Origin: Flaveria trinervia
Lineage: Eukaryota > Streptophyta > Magnoliopsida > Asterales > Asteraceae
Direction: 5' to 3'
Assembly: GCA_025506515.1 (NCBI GenBank)
Contig: JACCIX010000998.1
Location: forward strand, 62,001 to 126,000
DNA: 64,000 nucleotides
The position numbers were made by a program, and so were the translations under genes. The notes beneath the pieces are model-generated. The model did no database searches. It saw nothing but the letters and a program-made list of their open reading frames with translations, and had not been told where the DNA came from. Each line of letters opens with the position of its first letter. Position 1 is the first letter of the stretch. Positions 33,193-42,826 of the stretch are shown here, piece after piece.

Positions 33193-33926
33193 TGTCAGGA
33201 CCTGGTATTTGAACGAAATACCAAATGATTAACGTGTAAACCAAATCAAATAGTGCGGAATCCTATTTGATTGGCGATCCAATCAGTGAGAACGCATGTA
33301 GAATCAATAAAGTATTGAATCAAACGTTAAGAATCGATTAGGGATCAATCTACAGCGTTCTATGAACTTGGAGTATCAACTTGGAGGCTTCTGGACGGCT
33401 AGGGTACGTCTGGAGTCGAAATAGAATAAAAAGCTCTCGTTTTTCACGAATTGGGTTGTATTTATAGGTTAGTCTTGTTCATTCGTGCGACTGAACCATT
33501 AGTATGGTTCAGTCGTGCGATTGAACCATGCGGTTGATTCATCCGCACGACTGAGTGTTCAGTCGTGCAACTGAGTCAATCTTATGTTACAATCATACGA
33601 CTGATCCAGTCTCCTGGTTCAGTCGTGCGACTGAGTCATTCGTATGAAGTTATTCATGCGTATGGTCCATTCGCATGGGCCATTCGCATGAGCACTTCAT
33701 TTTGTTAAGTTTGAATGTATTAATGAATATAACATTATGTGTAAGAATTCAAACAACCACAAACCTAATTAACCAATTCAACATCGAATCATTAACGAAA
33801 TATTAAACATTATAAATAACAAACAATCAATATCATTTCATTAATCATTCCAAACATTTCATCAGAATCAGAAAAACAAGATCTATTACATTCATATCAT
33901 GATCTAGGGACATACATGTATCAACA
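33193..33926 (-). repeat. 3' LTR of element D
   Basis: 734 bp, plus-strand ends TGTCAGGACC and GTATCAACA. Read on the minus strand, U3 holds a cluster of TCAGTCGTGCGACTGA-type palindromes (about 33480-33690), followed by a TATA box (TATAAATA, 33459-33466). Confidence 0.95.
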
Positions 33927-33940
33927 AACTCCCCATTGGA
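33927..33940 (-). other. polypurine tract, element D
   Basis: Reads CCAATGGGGAGTT on the minus strand, directly before the 3' LTR. Confidence 0.85.
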
Positions 33941-33951
33941 CCTAGATCTCT

Positions 33952-35235
33952 CTAATGTCTTGTTTTCTTCATTACCTCCTTATACTTCTTGTACTTATCC
34001 TCTTTTGTGACTCCTGCATGAATCTCAAATGCAAAACAGAGTCTTATGACATTCTGGAACTGGAGGGCTTGTACTATATCCTGCGTATCATAGAACAGTG
34101 GCCACTTGTATAGAGTGTAGACATCATTAGCTGACAAGTTGGTAAGCCACATTGGGTCAAATACCCGGATAGTATCCATTTGGCCCTCTTTGTTTAGGAC
34201 TATGACCACTTCTCTTGTCCTCCAATCATAGTACCACCACTTAAAATGTGGAGTAAAGTCCTGTGGCATTTCCTTGAGTGAGATTCTTGACATCGTGCGC
34301 AGAGGACTCCACTTCAACACTATCTTTGGCTTTCCAGTAATGGCATCAACTTCAGACCTTCTGATGTACCTTGTAGGCTGTTGGGGTCTGAAGTTAACCC
34401 ACCTGGTGTGGTACTCCTTCCTTAGGGCAGCCTCAAACCAGCCTGACATCTTTCTCGGGTCAGCATACAACAGCTTCAGTTTGGCCAGCTGGTTGAGCTC
34501 AAAACCTAGTAGAGTCTTTAGATCATGTGGAAATCTAAAGTACCCTATGCCCTTCTCCCTCTTAACTGCATAGACGTTAAGGTCCTCAAAATATGCCCAT
34601 GTTATAATCCTGCCCAACACCTTATGATGTTTCTTGACTCTGTAGAGTTTGGTGTAGGCGTCCTGTTTAGGTGCAGCGCGTTGGGCTCTAACTTCTTCAA
34701 AACAGGTAGCCCACTCAGCCTTTCGGATATCAACATCATCATTTGAGGCTTGGGCCGTTCCCTCTGTCTTCTCTGACTCCTGCTCCATTTTGTCTAACAC
34801 CTCAAACATATCACTGACAAGGGATTCACCCAAATTGGGGACCACATTTCCCTCATTGTCAGCATACTGAGGGTAGTGCTCTGCAGTGACATCTTCTATC
34901 TCTATTTCATCGACATCGTTGAGCTCTTCGTCACTTGTCGAGTCGCACATTGGAGCATCCTTCACAATCTCATCGGGATTTAGCTTGAAGATCTCAGCTA
35001 GTTGCTCATTTGATAGATCGTGAATTATTTCCCCTTCTTCAGGGGTATAACTCACCGACCTTCTGACGATCCCTTGCAGATCAAGTATCAAAGTTAGCTG
35101 AGTCTTGATCTGCTGAAGGGGAGCAACTTTGAACTCATCCCTCTGATAGTTTGGATCTGTTTGATGTGACTCTATGCTCTTGGAGTTGTGCGATCTCGTG
35201 GCTCTGAGCAGCCATTTGCTGGGCCTGCTCCTCAA
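33952..35235 (-). CDS. element D aORF, C-terminal block, 427 codons open
   Basis: Longest undamaged frame of the window; it is the 3' part of D's extra gene, not a free-standing gene. The first residue is arbitrary, because the frame joins the preceding coiled-coil block near 35135-35235. Contents: a Gln/Leu helix, an acidic region (SDEELNDVDEIEIEDV, about residues 105-120), then a compact domain of about 230 residues rich in Trp, Tyr and basic residues (YRVKKHHKVLGRIITWAYF, VYAVKREKGIGYFRFPHDL, WYYDWRTREVVIVLNKEG, FDPMWLTNLSANDVYTLY). It ends in a Lys-rich tail (DKYKKYKEVMKKTRH). No membrane segment or known catalytic motif. Similar uncharacterised proteins are common in Asteraceae annotations by my recollection; a search is needed to confirm this. 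Confidence 0.7.
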   Translation of the reverse strand: MRSRPSKWLLRATRSHNSKSIESHQTDPNYQRDEFKVAPLQQIKTQLTLILDLQGIVRRSVSYTPEEGEIIHDLSNEQLAEIFKLNPDEIVKDAPMCDSTSDEELNDVDEIEIEDVTAEHYPQYADNEGNVVPNLGESLVSDMFEVLDKMEQESEKTEGTAQASNDDVDIRKAEWATCFEEVRAQRAAPKQDAYTKLYRVKKHHKVLGRIITWAYFEDLNVYAVKREKGIGYFRFPHDLKTLLGFELNQLAKLKLLYADPRKMSGWFEAALRKEYHTRWVNFRPQQPTRYIRRSEVDAITGKPKIVLKWSPLRTMSRISLKEMPQDFTPHFKWWYYDWRTREVVIVLNKEGQMDTIRVFDPMWLTNLSANDVYTLYKWPLFYDTQDIVQALQFQNVIRLCFAFEIHAGVTKEDKYKKYKEVMKKTRH

Positions 35236-36828
35236 TCAGCCGAGCCTGCTCCAAGATCTGGTGTGACTGCGCAGCAGTGAGATCTGCAAGCTGACGGATC
35301 TGCGCAGTCTTCTCTTCATTAGCAGCTAACAGACGCATCACCATCCGGTTCAGTGCAAAAAGTTGTTCCTCTACCCCAATTGGAGGTAGAGGAGATCTAT
35401 ATATATGTGCGGGATAGGATGAGGGTCCTGCTTGGTGGCTAGTGGTGGTGGTGGTGGCTGTGGTGAAGATGGGGTTGGGTCTGTGAGATAATGGAGGTGA
35501 TGTAGGAGTGAAAGATATGGTGGTGGTTGGCATATGTACAGTGGTGGGAGGTGTGGTGGTGGTAGTGGTAGCTGTGGTAGTGACGAAGGTGAGTCTTCTC
35601 TTCTTCTTCTTCTAGCTGTGGGGCTGAGCCATCCGTTTCTTCCTCGATCCAATCGAGGTGGATGCTCCCCCTAGAACACGGCTAGCTGACTCAGGGACAT
35701 AGCTGGGATCTGCAGTCGTCTCTCCCGTATTCCTGGGGCGTTCACCAACCGCCCGGATTCCATACTGTATGGGAACAACCTTGCTTCCCACAGTCCTCAT
35801 CAAGGGCTCCTCATCCGACTCTTCTTCCTTCTCACCAAGTATGAAGTCCTGGTGAAAACCCGCTGACTCAGTTTTGTCGCCTGTTGGGGCAGATACTGGG
35901 GGTATAACATCTGAAGTGTGCCCCTCGGTGGAATAGGCATATCATCCCCAGCATCCCCACTGTCATCATCGTCTGAATCATGCTCTGGGAGCAATAGCCT
36001 CTCATCGTCTGAATCGCTGTCGTCATGACGCCACTTGCGTCTACCCGGCGCCACATATCTTTTATTGGCTAGATGGTCGATCAACCTCTTTACCTGGGGC
36101 TTTACCTGCTTGCCCCGATACACTCTCATGCGACCCAAAGTCGTGTCATCCATAATCTCTAGGGCAACCGCATCATGGCTCTCCTTGGAAGTAGTGGCAG
36201 CTTCTCGTTGAGATAATCTGCAGAAATCTGGGGTACATACAAAAGCCATCCTTTCCCTTGGCCTCCAGATTCTCCACCAGATATGAGAAGATCATGCTCG
36301 AGAAGCTGAAGGGGTGGTTCAGCACCAGTGCCACATAGGCGTTCTGAATCTGGTCTGACAGGTCATCAAACCCACCCCTCCGAGAAGCAATACATTTCAG
36401 GATCACATGTGCCAAGTACTTATACTGGAGACACAGGTTGCTCTTGTTGAGCACACCTGAGTTGATGTCCCCAGCGTACTTAATCCTGAGGAAGCAACCT
36501 CTGACTGTAAATGGATGTAGTCTGGTGGGGTGATCAGTATCGTCCCCAAAATCAAGTACTCTCTGAATGTCAGCTGCTGTAATCTCAATATCATGACATG
36601 AATAGAGCTTTGTATGCTGTAAGGCCCACATGAATGATCTACGGAGGCATTTTCCCAAAAAGCCTGATGTAACGACCTGTAAGGAGTACACGGTGTGGAT
36701 ATGGCTTTATGTATCCGAGAACGTCGAAGGAATGCAATGATCTCTGTAAAGTCGGCCCCATTCCGAGTTGTATGGTCCAAATGAGCACATATATTGTGCT
36801 TTGGGTTGATGGACCATCTATCAGCCAT
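35236..36828 (-). pseudogene. element D aORF, N-terminal and middle part, frameshifted
   Basis: ATG 36826-36828 opens MADRWSINPKHN. The first block contains YRSLHQAFWENASV; the frame then shifts. The next block (36600-36173) contains IEITAADIQRVLDFGDD, IKYAGDI, LQYKYLAHVILKC, RRGGFDDLS and MYPRFLQ. A charged block follows (36249-35800) with WRHDDSDSDDERLLLPEHD and an Asp run. Then come a Thr/Pro-rich linker (near 35530-35420) and a coiled coil (RQLADLTAAQSHQILEQARL, about 35310-35180) that leads into the 427-codon block. The two central boxes match the aORFs of A and C. Confidence 0.75.
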
Positions 36829-36832
36829 TGAC

Positions 36833-37521
36833 CTGAAACACAAGACACAGAACCATTAGAAAGTCATACATTCAAAATTCAGTTCAAGGTGTATAGTTTA
36901 AATTCAATCTGATTCATTCGTGCGAATGAATCATGCGACTGAAGTCAGTCGGTTGTCCTTTCATGTGACTGAGCTCATTCGGGTGAATGAGACATGCGAC
37001 CTAGTTCAATCTGTTGGTGTGTCTGCGATTGGTTCAGTCGGCCGGCTGAGTTCATTCGCATGGTGCTTTCGGCCGATTGACCCAATCGCAAGATTAAATC
37101 GTGCGATTGGAGTTCATTCGGTCGACCAGTCGCTTGTCCCACTGTTCAGTTGCCTGTGGTTCGAATCTTGACCAAATCAAGTAATTTAACATGGTTTAAT
37201 GGTCCATTAGACTCGCCATCTTGTCACTAATAACCTATTAAGCTTAATTTTAACATTTTGCTTAGTTTATGTTGGTTATTAGGTCATTTTCAGTCCGGTT
37301 CTTGTTTCACTCGAATATCACAAATTTGGATTCAATGTCTTCTGATTTCGGTAAGATTTCACTGCAATATACCTGTATAATCGACAACCCACGTCAGAAG
37401 ATCAATAAGGATGTAAAAACAAGGTCTAGAGGAATTTCGGCAGAGTAACGGTACTTGGTGCGATTTAGGAGCGATTGACGGTGATGAGTGGAATGCGATC
37501 GACTATGGCCCTTTAAATACT
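36833..37521 (-). promoter_or_regulatory. possible aORF promoter and leader intron in element D
   Basis: On the minus strand: a TATA-like AGTATTTAAAGGG (37509-37521), then a leader, then a donor-like CAG|GTATAT at about 37372. An acceptor-like TTGTGTTTCAG|GTCA ends at 36833, four bases before the aORF ATG. The implied intron is about 540 bases and contains part of the family motif array. Purely sequence-context evidence. Confidence 0.35.
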
Positions 37522-37850
37522 GAAGCTAAGTTTAATCGGCCGACTGGCCTCATTCGCTCAGTTCATTCGGGCGACTGAGGCTCAGTCGTGCGATTGGCCT
37601 AGTCAGTCGCATTCAGTTGGCCGACTGAGTCTCAGTCGGTCGACTAACTCATTCGTGTGATTTCATTCGCACCTTCAGTTAACGACTGAGTCTCAGTCGG
37701 TCGACTGACTCATTCGCACCATTTCATTCGGTCGAATGGATCATTCTGATAAGCCATTCGGGTGAATGGCTCAATCTCATGTCCAGTCGTGCGAATGGGG
37801 TCCATTCGTATGGTTGGTCCATACTTATGATCCACGTGCGAATGGGTTAC
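36905..37850 (-). repeat. element D motif field: TCAGTCGNNCGACTGA and ATTCGNNCGAATGA units
   Basis: Two clusters (36905-37160 and 37535-37850) with dozens of overlapping near-palindromic units such as CATTCGTGCGAATGA, CAGTCGGTCGACTGA and CATTCGGTCGAATGG. The same units fill D's LTR U3 and its 5' leader (45690-45910). No ORF supported. Confidence 0.85.
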
Positions 37851-39410
37851 ACTTATGAACATTTAGCACTTAACCCTTTTTACCTGTTGAAATTAACATT
37901 ATGAGCATTTGATCATCTCAGACATTATCATTTTAACTTGAAAACTTTTTTCTCAGACGTGATCCTTTTAAACAATTTAGTCACCTCAGACGTGACCCTT
38001 TTAAACTTTGAAAACACATGTGGTCATCTCAGACATGACCCTTTTAGGTGAATTAAACCCTTACTGAATTCATGATATAGTCCGACGAACAAACAACTAA
38101 AATGACTAACTAACTAGAAACTTAAACTAAATACAAAAATAAAACTTGTTTTTGACTTTTTGTGAGAGATAAATCCTAAGATAGACATCTACTGGATTTG
38201 GTTCCAGAATAGGCAGCTTCAATTTAGTTTGACCACACCTGGACCAATTCAATTTTGGAATCATACAGGCAAGTCAAATCATTTGGGACTTGTTATCAAA
38301 ACCTTTTGATGCTCAATTCTTGGTTTTCATCCAGAGTCGTTAGCAATTTAGGAAATCACACTGTACTATTAGATTCCCACATTGATTTGAACTTTCAAGA
38401 ATTGCAGCCACAATGATTGTCAGTATATTTGTCCTCTTAAATCCATACACAGACTTTAGACAAAAACTGGTGATAGTTTTAGGTTTAATTATTTCAACTA
38501 ACATTTTGGATCCCACACTTATATGGTAATCAACATTCCTCAGGAGCTTTTGAGCGGTCTACGGGTATTTTACTAGAAGAGACTATTCTTAGAGCTTTCA
38601 AAGAGAAGCCAATCCTCAGGTCAGTGCCATCGCACAGCACAGAGGCGGCAAACAACAATGAGTTCTAGAATATCTAGGTTATGCTTATCCTCAGGTCAGT
38701 GCCATCGCACAGCAGAGAGGCACACAACCTATCTTCTTGTTAGAGCAGCTAAAATTTTCTTTTGCAAAGAATGCACCAACAACATATGTCATTAGCTTGA
38801 TAGCATTTGTCTTTCATTTTTTTCGTGCTTTGCTCTATTTATGGTCATCCGCACACATTTGTGTGTTTACATGCTCATTACCCCTTATTGGAATATTGTT
38901 GATTGTGTTAACCAGTGATAAGATGGCAGCCCACAGTCAGTTGAACAACTTAGTTTGATCCTGAGATCACCAGTCAGGTCTAATCATCTATTGTGTTGAA
39001 TCTACCGACATATTATTTGTGGTCTAGCAACCTCTAGGTCTACTTTCTTGTGTCACCTTAGTAGTTACCAGTTTTTCTATCATCTTCCCTTTTATATTGC
39101 TTAGACTACACAGACTTATACTTTGAATTTTGCATATTTTTAAATTAAATTTTTTAAAGTCCCTTTAATTATTCCTGTGTACTATCATTTTCCAAAAGGT
39201 TTGAATCGGTATCACAGATAGGATCTACCTATATAAGCTATCTACTCCTTCTCTTCGTTTTTTTTATGTTACTAGCTGACCTACTCTCCTCCTAAAAGTC
39301 TAAAATCATACTGGATTTAATTATTTTAGGATTTTAACAGACAGCTAAATAACATGAGTTTAAATTAATAAGGAAAATGAAAAAGAAAAATATAACTACA
39401 ATGCATCGGA
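37851..39410 (-). other. element D spacer between pol and the motif field
   Basis: 1.5 kb without a credible gene. At 37911-38050 a unit like CATCTCAGACGTGACCCTTT recurs about four times at 40-50 bp spacing. A 35-bp unit around CCTCAGGTCAGTGCCATCGC occurs twice, at 38612 and 38689. The rest is AT-rich. Confidence 0.65.
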
Positions 39411-42400
39411 CTACACATGATCATTATCAGGAATAACATCACTTTTATTTTTAACGCCGTTGACCTCTAACAGATATAGAAAACGTGGTTTATCAAAGGC
39501 TTTTGTATAGAGGTCAGCGCATTGGAAGTCAGTATTAATTTTTACCACATCGATTAAGTTCTTTTCAAAACAGTCTCTTATGAAATGGTATTTAATACCG
39601 ATGTGTTTGGTCTTTGGATGTTGTACCGGATTTTTAGTTACTGCAAATGCAACAGAGTTATCAACAAAGATAGGAGTAGAAGAAAACATTAAACCGTAAT
39701 CCCGCATTTGCTGTTGAATCCAGATGATTTGTGAACAGCAACTTGCAGCTACATATTCGGCTTCACAGGTTGACAATGCTACTGAGGTCTGCTTCTTACA
39801 CTGCCAGGTAACTAATCTCCTCCCGAAGAATTGACACCCTGCTGATGTAGACTTGTAGTTCATCTTGCAGCTCCCGTAATCCGAGTCACTATACGTCGTG
39901 AGCTCAAAGTCATCATCATGAGGATACCACAACCAAGTGTGGGTGTACCCTTCAGATAACGAAATATCCTTTTGACCTCAATCCGATGGTTAACCTTAGG
40001 CTTAGCCTGATATCTAGAACATAAACATGTAGCATACATGATATCAGGTCTTGAGGCAGTGAGATACATGAGGGATCCAATCATTCCTCGGTACATTGTG
40101 GCATCTACCAGATCTCCATTTTCGTCAGGTGCTATATCATGATTTGTAGCAAGTGGAGTCCGAGCAGCAGAAGCATTCTCCATGTCAAACCGACTGAGAA
40201 TGTCTCCCACATACTTAGTCTAATGTAGAAAGATCCCATTTGGTGTCTGATCCACCTGTAACCCGAGAAAGAATTGCATCTCCCCCATAGCACTCATCTC
40301 AAACTCTTTCTTCATAGCTGGTTCAAACTCTTTGCATAATTCTTCGTTCTTTGAACCGAAGATTATGTCATCGACATAGATTTGTACTAGCAGTAGGTCT
40401 CCATCTTTTTCTTTGATGAACAGTGTGCAGTCAATGACTCCCCTGCGAAAGCCGTGTTTCACAAGATGAGTTGAGAGTTTCTCATACTAGGCCCTTGGAG
40501 CTTGATGAATCCCGTATAAGGCCTTATCGAGTTTGTAAACTCTGTCCCGATGATAAGGATCTTCAAATCCCTCGGTTGACTGACATACACTGTCTCTCGA
40601 ATTTCCCCATGAAGGAATGCACTCTTCACATCTAATTGGTAGACTTTAATCTTCATATACGATGCATAGGCAAGGAAGATACGGATGGCTTCCATCCGTG
40701 CCACTGGTGCAAACACCTCATTGTAGTCAATCCCCTCGACTTGGCAAAATCCCTGAACAACCAGTCGAGCCTTGTTCCTGATAATGACCCCTTGGTCATC
40801 CTTCTTGCATTTCAAGACCCATTTGGTGGCAATGACCTTAGCACCTTTAGGTCTATCTACCAGAGTCCATACTCCTAACTTCTTGAACTGAAGAAGTTCT
40901 TCTTGCATGGCACTCACCCATGCCTCATCGTTTAGTGCATCACTGAGTATTTTGGCTCAAACTGCGAGATAAAACACCAATAAGCACCATCATGAATGTA
41001 TCCCTTTTCCATAATAGAGGCATAATCAGCTAAGTACAGCTGATTTCGGGTTTGTACTCCTGATCTGACATCCCCAATGACATTGTCTAAGGGATGATAG
41101 ACGTTTAGACGTGATGCTGGAGTAGTAGGAACAGCTGCCTCAGAGCCAAGATTATGAACATTTGGTTCTGCATCTGAGGTAGAAGGAGTTTGAGGTTCCG
41201 AAGTCGAAGGTGCATCACCGTTAGATGCTTGTGGACTTTCAGGAACTGGAACCTGTTCCTCTTGACTGTTCTGGTTATCTTCTTCAGCTTCATCTTCAGA
41301 GGAGGAGTCACTGTCGTCGACTACTCCCCCTGATTGAGTAGATGATTCTCCCTATGAACTCGATGATGTTGAATCAAGAGATGGTGTATTCAAGATATCA
41401 TCCATCATTCGCGTAGCTAACTCATCATCAGAAGAAGAGATAGGGATGTTGCAGGACTTAAAGAATCCATCATAGTCGAAAAAGTAGGTGGGTCCTTTGC
41501 CAGTAGGTGGTGTGGTATATCTCTGAACATCAACATGACACCACACTTCTACTAGACCCGTTGAGTTGTTGTAAACTCTCTTGTTCGGTATGTTGTATCC
41601 TAGGAAGATTCCTTCATCTGCCTTCTCGCTGAATTTACCTTCTTGAGTCTTCTTCAGAAGTGTACACGGCGCGCCAAATGGTTCGAGATACTCCAGATTC
41701 GGTTTACGTGTTGTAGTAGCTCGTAACAAGTCTTTCCGTGGTGCTTGACTATCAGAACTCGATTCAGTGTATAACACGCATTAGCCACTGCCTCATTCCA
41801 GAATTGGATAGGCAGTTTCGAGTCTGCCAACATTGTCCGTGCTGTCTCTATCAAGCTTCTGTTCTTTCTCTCAGCAACACCATTCATCTGAGGCGTGTAG
41901 GCAGAAGTGAATTGATGCACAATTCCTTTTCCTTGCAGTAAGCCTCCATCCATGATTCTTGAATTCAGTCCCATTGTCTAAGCGTACTTGTCTCACCTTC
42001 AGCTTGTAGAGAGATTCCAGTGTGTTACTAACTCCTTGAATGACTCAAATGTTTCTGATTTGGACTTCAGAAACATTACCCAAGAGAATCTTGTGTAGTC
42101 ATCAGTAACCACAAAACAGTACAAGTCGCCTACAATGCTCTTTGTACTGACTGGACCAAACATCCATGTGAAGAAGTTCAAGAGGAAGTTCTATTGAATA
42201 AACTTTCTTTTCCTTATGAGACTTCTTCGTCTGTTTGCCTTTCTTGCAAGCTACACAAAAATCCGGAAGTTGGAAATTCTTGACATTAACTCCTCTCACA
42301 AGATCCTTCTGGATCAGGTGATTCATCTTCCGTTGATTGATGTGTCCCATTCTCCTATGCCAGGAGATGGAGTCCTTCTCAGTGGCTTTTAATAGAAAGC

Positions 42401-42826
42401 ACTGAACTTCATGATCCGTTGTAGAAGCTGTTGAGAGATCCAAAACATAAAGGTCTTTATATCTTGAAGCTGTCATCAGAACTTGGTCCTTCGGAATCAC
42501 GTAGTCTTTCTTTAGGACGTAACACTTCTTGTTGTCGAATATGACTTTAAAACCTTTATCACAGATTTGGGAAATAGAAAGTAAGTTGTTTTGAAGTTGT
42601 TGAACGTAGTTCACCTTATCAAACTTAACTTTCTGATTTCCAACTTCTCCTTGAGCTGTGATATAGCCTCCCTTGTTTCTAGCAAACGAACATGCCCTCC
42701 TTTTATTTGCTTGACGTTTGATAAAAGAGCCCTATTTCCTTTCATGTGCCTGGATGCTCCCTGTTCTACAATCCACGTGTTGGTTTCAGCACTGTAGCGA
42801 ACACCCTGCACATTCAATGTAAAACA
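39411..42826 (-). pseudogene. copia D pol (protease, integrase, RT, RNase H), few lesions
   Basis: In frame with gag across one UAA (42827-42829). The protease region reads TWIVEQGASRHMKGN, where family members have DSG: the catalytic Asp is Glu (codon 42764-42766) and the next residue Gln. GAG-pre-integrase (SWHRRMGHINQRKMNHL) and integrase (CVACKKGKQTKKS, VERKNR-type AERKNRSLIETARTM) follow. RT has WVLKCKKDDQG, YQLDVKSAFLHGEI and an intact VQIYVDDIIFGS. RNase H (39932-39411) includes YSDSDYGSC, STCEAEYVAAS and PKTKHIGIKYHFIRDCFEKN. Frame breaks occur near 42170, 41990, 41700, 41340, 40560, 40220 and 39935. The RNase H end is an open 173-codon stretch. Confidence 0.9.
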
